Assembly (NCBI GenBank): GCA_963721435.1
Contig: CAVRJC010000004.1
Location: 310,001-374,000, forward strand
DNA length: 64,000 nt
Direction of reading: 5' to 3'
Source: CAVRJC01 sp963721435
GTDB lineage: Bacteria; Actinomycetota; Acidimicrobiia; IMCC26256; DASPTH01
Shown: positions 61,595 through 64,000 of the stretch, in pieces
Position numbering within the stretch: the stretch's first letter is position 1
How the letters are laid out: the number at the start of each line of letters is the position of its first letter
The notes under the pieces: model-generated
What the model saw: only the letters and a program-made list of their open reading frames with translations
Databases searched by the model: none
Told to the model about the DNA's origin: nothing
Made by a program: the position numbers and the translations under genes

Positions 61595-62983
61595 CTACCT
61601 GCGCAGCAGCTCCGCGACCTGGAACGCGAGGTCGAGCGACTGCCGGGCGTTGAGCCGAGGGTCGCACTCGGTCTCGTAGCGGCGCTCGAGATGGTCGCCG
61701 AGCACTTCGTGGGTCCCGCCGAGGCACTCGGTGACGTTCTCGCCGGTGAGCTCGATGTGCACCCCACCCGGCCAGACGTCGTTGGCGTCACACGCGGCGA
61801 AGAAGCCGTGCAGCTCGCGCATCACGTCGGCGAAGTCGCGCGTCTTGTAGCCGCTCGCGTGCTGGTACGTGTTCCCGTGCATGGGATCGCAGATCCACAC
61901 CACCGGCTGGCCTGAGAGCGACACCGCGCGCAACAGCGGCGGGAGCGCTTCCTCGACGCGGTCGGCTCCCATGCGGCTGATGAGGCAGAGCCGACCGGGC
62001 TGGCGGCCCGGGTTCAGGCGGTTGCAGAGCGCGACGGCCTCCTCGGGGGTGACCGAGGGCCCGAGCTTCACGCCGACCGGGTTCTGGATGCCCGAGAGGA
62101 ACTCGATGTGCGCGCCGTCGAGCTGACGCGTGCGCTCGCCCGCCCACACGAGGTGCGCGGAGCAGTCGTACCAGTCGTCGGTGAGCGAGTCCTGGCGCGT
62201 CAGTGCTTCCTCGTACCCGAGGATGAGCGCTTCGTGCGACGTGTAGAAGTCGACCTGGTGGAGCTGGAGCTCGGCGTCGAGGTCGATGCCGCACGCGGCC
62301 ATGAAGCGGAGCGCGCGGTCGATCTCCGCGGCGAGCGCGTCGTAGCGACGCCCTTCCGGGCTCTCGTCGAGGTACTCGAGGTTCCACGCGTGCACGCGTG
62401 ACAGGTCGGCGAAGCCACCCTTGGCGAACGCGCGCAGCAGGTTCAAGGTGGATGCCGACTGGTGGTACGCGCGCACGAGGCGTTGCGGGTCGGGCACGCG
62501 CGCGTCGGGATCGAACTCGAAGTCGTTCACCATGTCGCCGCGGAACGACGGGAGCTCGATGCCGTCACGCTGCTCGGTGGGCGCCGAGCGGGGCTTCGCG
62601 AATTGGCCCGCGATCCGCCCGATCTTCACCGTGGGGACGCCGCTCCCGTAGGTGAGGACCACCGCCATCTGCAGGATGACCTTGAGCTTGTCGCGGATCG
62701 AGTTGGCCGAGAACGCGTCGAACGACTCCGCGCAGTCACCCGCTTGGAGCACGAAGCCGCGCCGATCGCTGACCGCGGCGAGAGTCTCGGTGAGGCTGCG
62801 CGCCTCGCCCGCGAACACCAGTGGCGGGACCGCGCGCAACTCGGCGAGGGCGGCGTCGAGCCGTGCCGCGTCGGGCCACTCGGGCTGCTGCGCGGCTGCG
62901 TGCTCGCGCCAGCTTCCCGGCGACCAGGTCTGGAGGCGGAAGAGCGCGCCGTCGCTCGGCTCGGCGGCTTCGGTGGTGCTCAC
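61595..62983 (-). CDS. 3-deoxy-7-phosphoheptulonate (DAHP) synthase, class II
   Basis: 462 residues of the class II (plant/AroA-II) DAHP synthase family, the first step of the shikimate pathway. Motifs are FVLQAGDCAESFDAFSANSI with the metal-binding Cys, PTVKIGRIAGQFAKPRSAPT, ISRMGADRVEEALPPLLRAV, VVWICDPMHGNTYQHASGYK and GGVHIELTGENVTECLGGTH. The GTG at 62983 overlaps the stop of the Bpa gene (GTGA). The pairing with a proteasome activator is unusual, and any functional link is unproven. Confidence 0.95.
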   Translation of the reverse strand: MSTTEAAEPSDGALFRLQTWSPGSWREHAAAQQPEWPDAARLDAALAELRAVPPLVFAGEARSLTETLAAVSDRRGFVLQAGDCAESFDAFSANSIRDKLKVILQMAVVLTYGSGVPTVKIGRIAGQFAKPRSAPTEQRDGIELPSFRGDMVNDFEFDPDARVPDPQRLVRAYHQSASTLNLLRAFAKGGFADLSRVHAWNLEYLDESPEGRRYDALAAEIDRALRFMAACGIDLDAELQLHQVDFYTSHEALILGYEEALTRQDSLTDDWYDCSAHLVWAGERTRQLDGAHIEFLSGIQNPVGVKLGPSVTPEEAVALCNRLNPGRQPGRLCLISRMGADRVEEALPPLLRAVSLSGQPVVWICDPMHGNTYQHASGYKTRDFADVMRELHGFFAACDANDVWPGGVHIELTGENVTECLGGTHEVLGDHLERRYETECDPRLNARQSLDLAFQVAELLRR

Positions 62984-63531
62984 AGGTACCCGCTCGGCCC
63001 GCCCTGCTGGGGCATGCCCATCGCGCCGGGCTCGAGCGCGCGGCGACGCCGCATCTCTTCGATCTGGCCCTGCGCCATCGCCTGCTGCGTGAACAGCGTG
63101 GCCTGGATTCCGTGGAACAGGCCTTCGAGCCAGCCGACGAGCTGCGCCTGCGCGATCCGCAGCTCCGAGTCGGTGGGCTCGTCGCTCGTGAACGGGAACA
63201 CGACTTCGCTGAGCTCCTGGCGGAGGTCGGGGGAGAGGACGCCTTCGAGCTCGTGGAGCGACTTCTCGTGGATCTCCCTGAGCATGCGCCGACCGGCGTC
63301 GTCGAGCGGGGCGCGGCGCACTTCGTCGAGCATCGTGCGCACCATGGTGGCGATCCGGATGAGCTTGGTGGGGCTGGTGATCTGCTCGCCGGTTTCCTCT
63401 GCACCGGCGGCCTCGCCGTCGAGCACGGCGTCGATCAGCTCGGCCTGCGCACGCTCGCGCCCGTCGTCGGCGCCATCTGCTCGATCGGCTGCTCGATCGG
63501 CACTCGGGGGGCTGTTGACACCATCCTGCAT
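62980..63531 (-). CDS. bpa: Bacterial proteasome activator (Bpa/PafE family)
   Basis: A 183-residue helical protein. The core TSPTKLIRIATMVRTMLDEV, ELSEVVFPFTSDEPTDSELR and IAQAQLVGWLEGLFHGIQAT matches Bpa, which forms a dodecameric ring on the 20S proteasome and feeds it proteins without ATP. The C-terminus ends GGPSGYL, a G-x-Y-L-type tail needed to open the proteasome gate. This implies that the organism has a 20S proteasome, although no prcAB genes are in the window. Start ATG 63531; the N-terminal 40 residues are acidic and poorly conserved. Confidence 0.92.
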   Translation of the reverse strand: MQDGVNSPPSADRAADRADGADDGRERAQAELIDAVLDGEAAGAEETGEQITSPTKLIRIATMVRTMLDEVRRAPLDDAGRRMLREIHEKSLHELEGVLSPDLRQELSEVVFPFTSDEPTDSELRIAQAQLVGWLEGLFHGIQATLFTQQAMAQGQIEEMRRRRALEPGAMGMPQQGGPSGYL

Positions 63532-63588
63532 GGCACCGAGGATACGGGTTCGTGCGCCCCTCGCGGGCACTGGATACGAAGGGGACAC

Positions 63589-63885
63589 ATGGCCGCCGAC
63601 GGTACCTGGAAGATCGACCTGAAGACCCCGATGGGTGCACAAGCGGTCACGCTCGTGCTCGTCACCGACGGCGGCTCGCTGTCGGGCTCGTTGCAGAGCG
63701 CGATGGGCGGTGCCGACTTCACCGACGGCACCGTCGACGGCAACAAGCTGGCGTGGACGGTCAAGCTCACCCAGCCGATGCCCATCGAGGTCGATCTCAC
63801 CGCCACCGTCGACGGCGACACCATCGCCGGCACCGCCAAGCTCGGATCGTTCGGCGACGCGACCTTCGAAGGCACGCGCCAGTAG
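63589..63885 (+). CDS. Small protein of unknown function
   Basis: A 98-residue protein with an all-beta, Gly/Thr/Asp-rich pattern: WKIDLKTPMGAQAVTLVLVT DGGSLSGSLQSAMG, KLAWTVKLTQPMPIEVDLTA and GTAKLGSFGDATFEGTRQ. I recall this D-G-x-L-x-G pattern in short unnamed proteins of actinobacteria and proteobacteria, sometimes fused to hydrolases. No signal peptide is seen. Start ATG 63589 behind a GAAGGGG site, divergent from Bpa. Confidence 0.8.
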   Translation: MAADGTWKIDLKTPMGAQAVTLVLVTDGGSLSGSLQSAMGGADFTDGTVDGNKLAWTVKLTQPMPIEVDLTATVDGDTIAGTAKLGSFGDATFEGTRQ

Positions 63886-63906
63886 CAACGCTCAGCCAGT
63901 TGCAAT

Positions 63907-64000
63907 TCAGGTCGACGAGGCCGATACCGGCCTGGGCGCCACGTTCGCGCCGCGTGCTTTCCACGCCGCGAGCGCGGGCACGCCGGACCCTGTGCTGCTC
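63907..64000 (-). CDS. Possible 3' end of a gene running off the window
   Basis: On the minus strand one frame stays open from the window edge to a TGA at 63909-63907, giving SSTGSGVPALAAWKARGANV and then APRPVSASST. Codon third positions are G/C-rich as in neighbouring genes. It would converge on the small gene ending at 63885. Too little is present to suggest a function. Confidence 0.35.
   Translation of the reverse strand, partial: SSTGSGVPALAAWKARGANVAPRPVSASST

Overview
The window is G+C-rich, uses many GTG starts (and one TTG), and packs genes with ATGA/GTGA stop-start overlaps. A WhiB protein, a PdtaS-type kinase, a Kgd-type 2-oxoglutarate decarboxylase, a class II DAHP synthase, a Bpa-type proteasome activator and DUF3107 point to Actinomycetota. 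The gene mix would suit a deep-branching class such as Acidimicrobiia (inference; no rRNA is present). I saw no tRNA, rRNA, CRISPR array, insertion sequence or prophage gene.

Layout. 0-6 kb: a partner-switching stress module (two STAS antagonists, a SigB/SigF-type sigma factor, four GHKL ATPases, a CHASE3-HAMP-PP2C phosphatase, a MEDS sensor). 6-13.3 kb: envelope and lipid genes (phospholipase D, two PAP2 phosphatases, a broken MFS transporter, a truncated flippase-like protein, a lipid kinase, a YihY protein). 13.3-18.3 kb: acyl-CoA dehydrogenase, TetR, aldo/keto reductase, glycosyltransferase, a conserved unknown. 18.3-18.7 kb: a long leader with several hairpins and a 28-codon ORF, ahead of two membrane HD proteins. 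21.3-23.2 kb: DUF5317, a lipoyl-like protein, a sortase. 23.2-30.5 kb: a complete System I cytochrome c maturation operon ccmABCDEFGH plus a CcmI-like protein and a cyclophilin. 30.5-35.4 kb: DUF2236, a TauE/TSUP exporter divergent from a cysteine-free Rrf2 regulator, aconitase, DUF695. 35.4-38 kb: an ATP-grasp protein and a radical SAM protein with a C-terminal CCAEP motif. 38-42.5 kb: iron-sulfur genes (NfuA-like, cysteine desulfurase, SufR-like regulator, Mrp) with a DUF169 protein. 42.5-47.8 kb: two SDRs, a glutamine-synthetase-like ligase, a protein tyrosine phosphatase, an aldehyde dehydrogenase. 47.8-52.1 kb: DUF3107, an ArsA-like ATPase pair, PdtaS, WhiB. 52.3-57.9 kb: GDPD, lipid kinase, UdgB, DapA-like aldolase, DHA2 efflux pump and TetR. 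57.9-64 kb: Kgd, DAHP synthase, Bpa, and a small unknown.

Two matters cut across the annotation. First, about 20 single-base frame breaks and two internal deletions interrupt otherwise well-conserved genes. Most look like uncorrected sequencing errors, so broken genes are annotated here over their full apparent span. Second, three convergent gene junctions carry the same long palindrome (stem TTTTGGCGTCG...CGACGCCAAAA), apparently a recurring bidirectional terminator family.

The most novel-looking pieces are the ATP-grasp/CCAEP radical SAM pair, the structured leader at 18.3-18.7 kb, the recurring palindrome, and a full Ccm system in an apparent actinobacterium.
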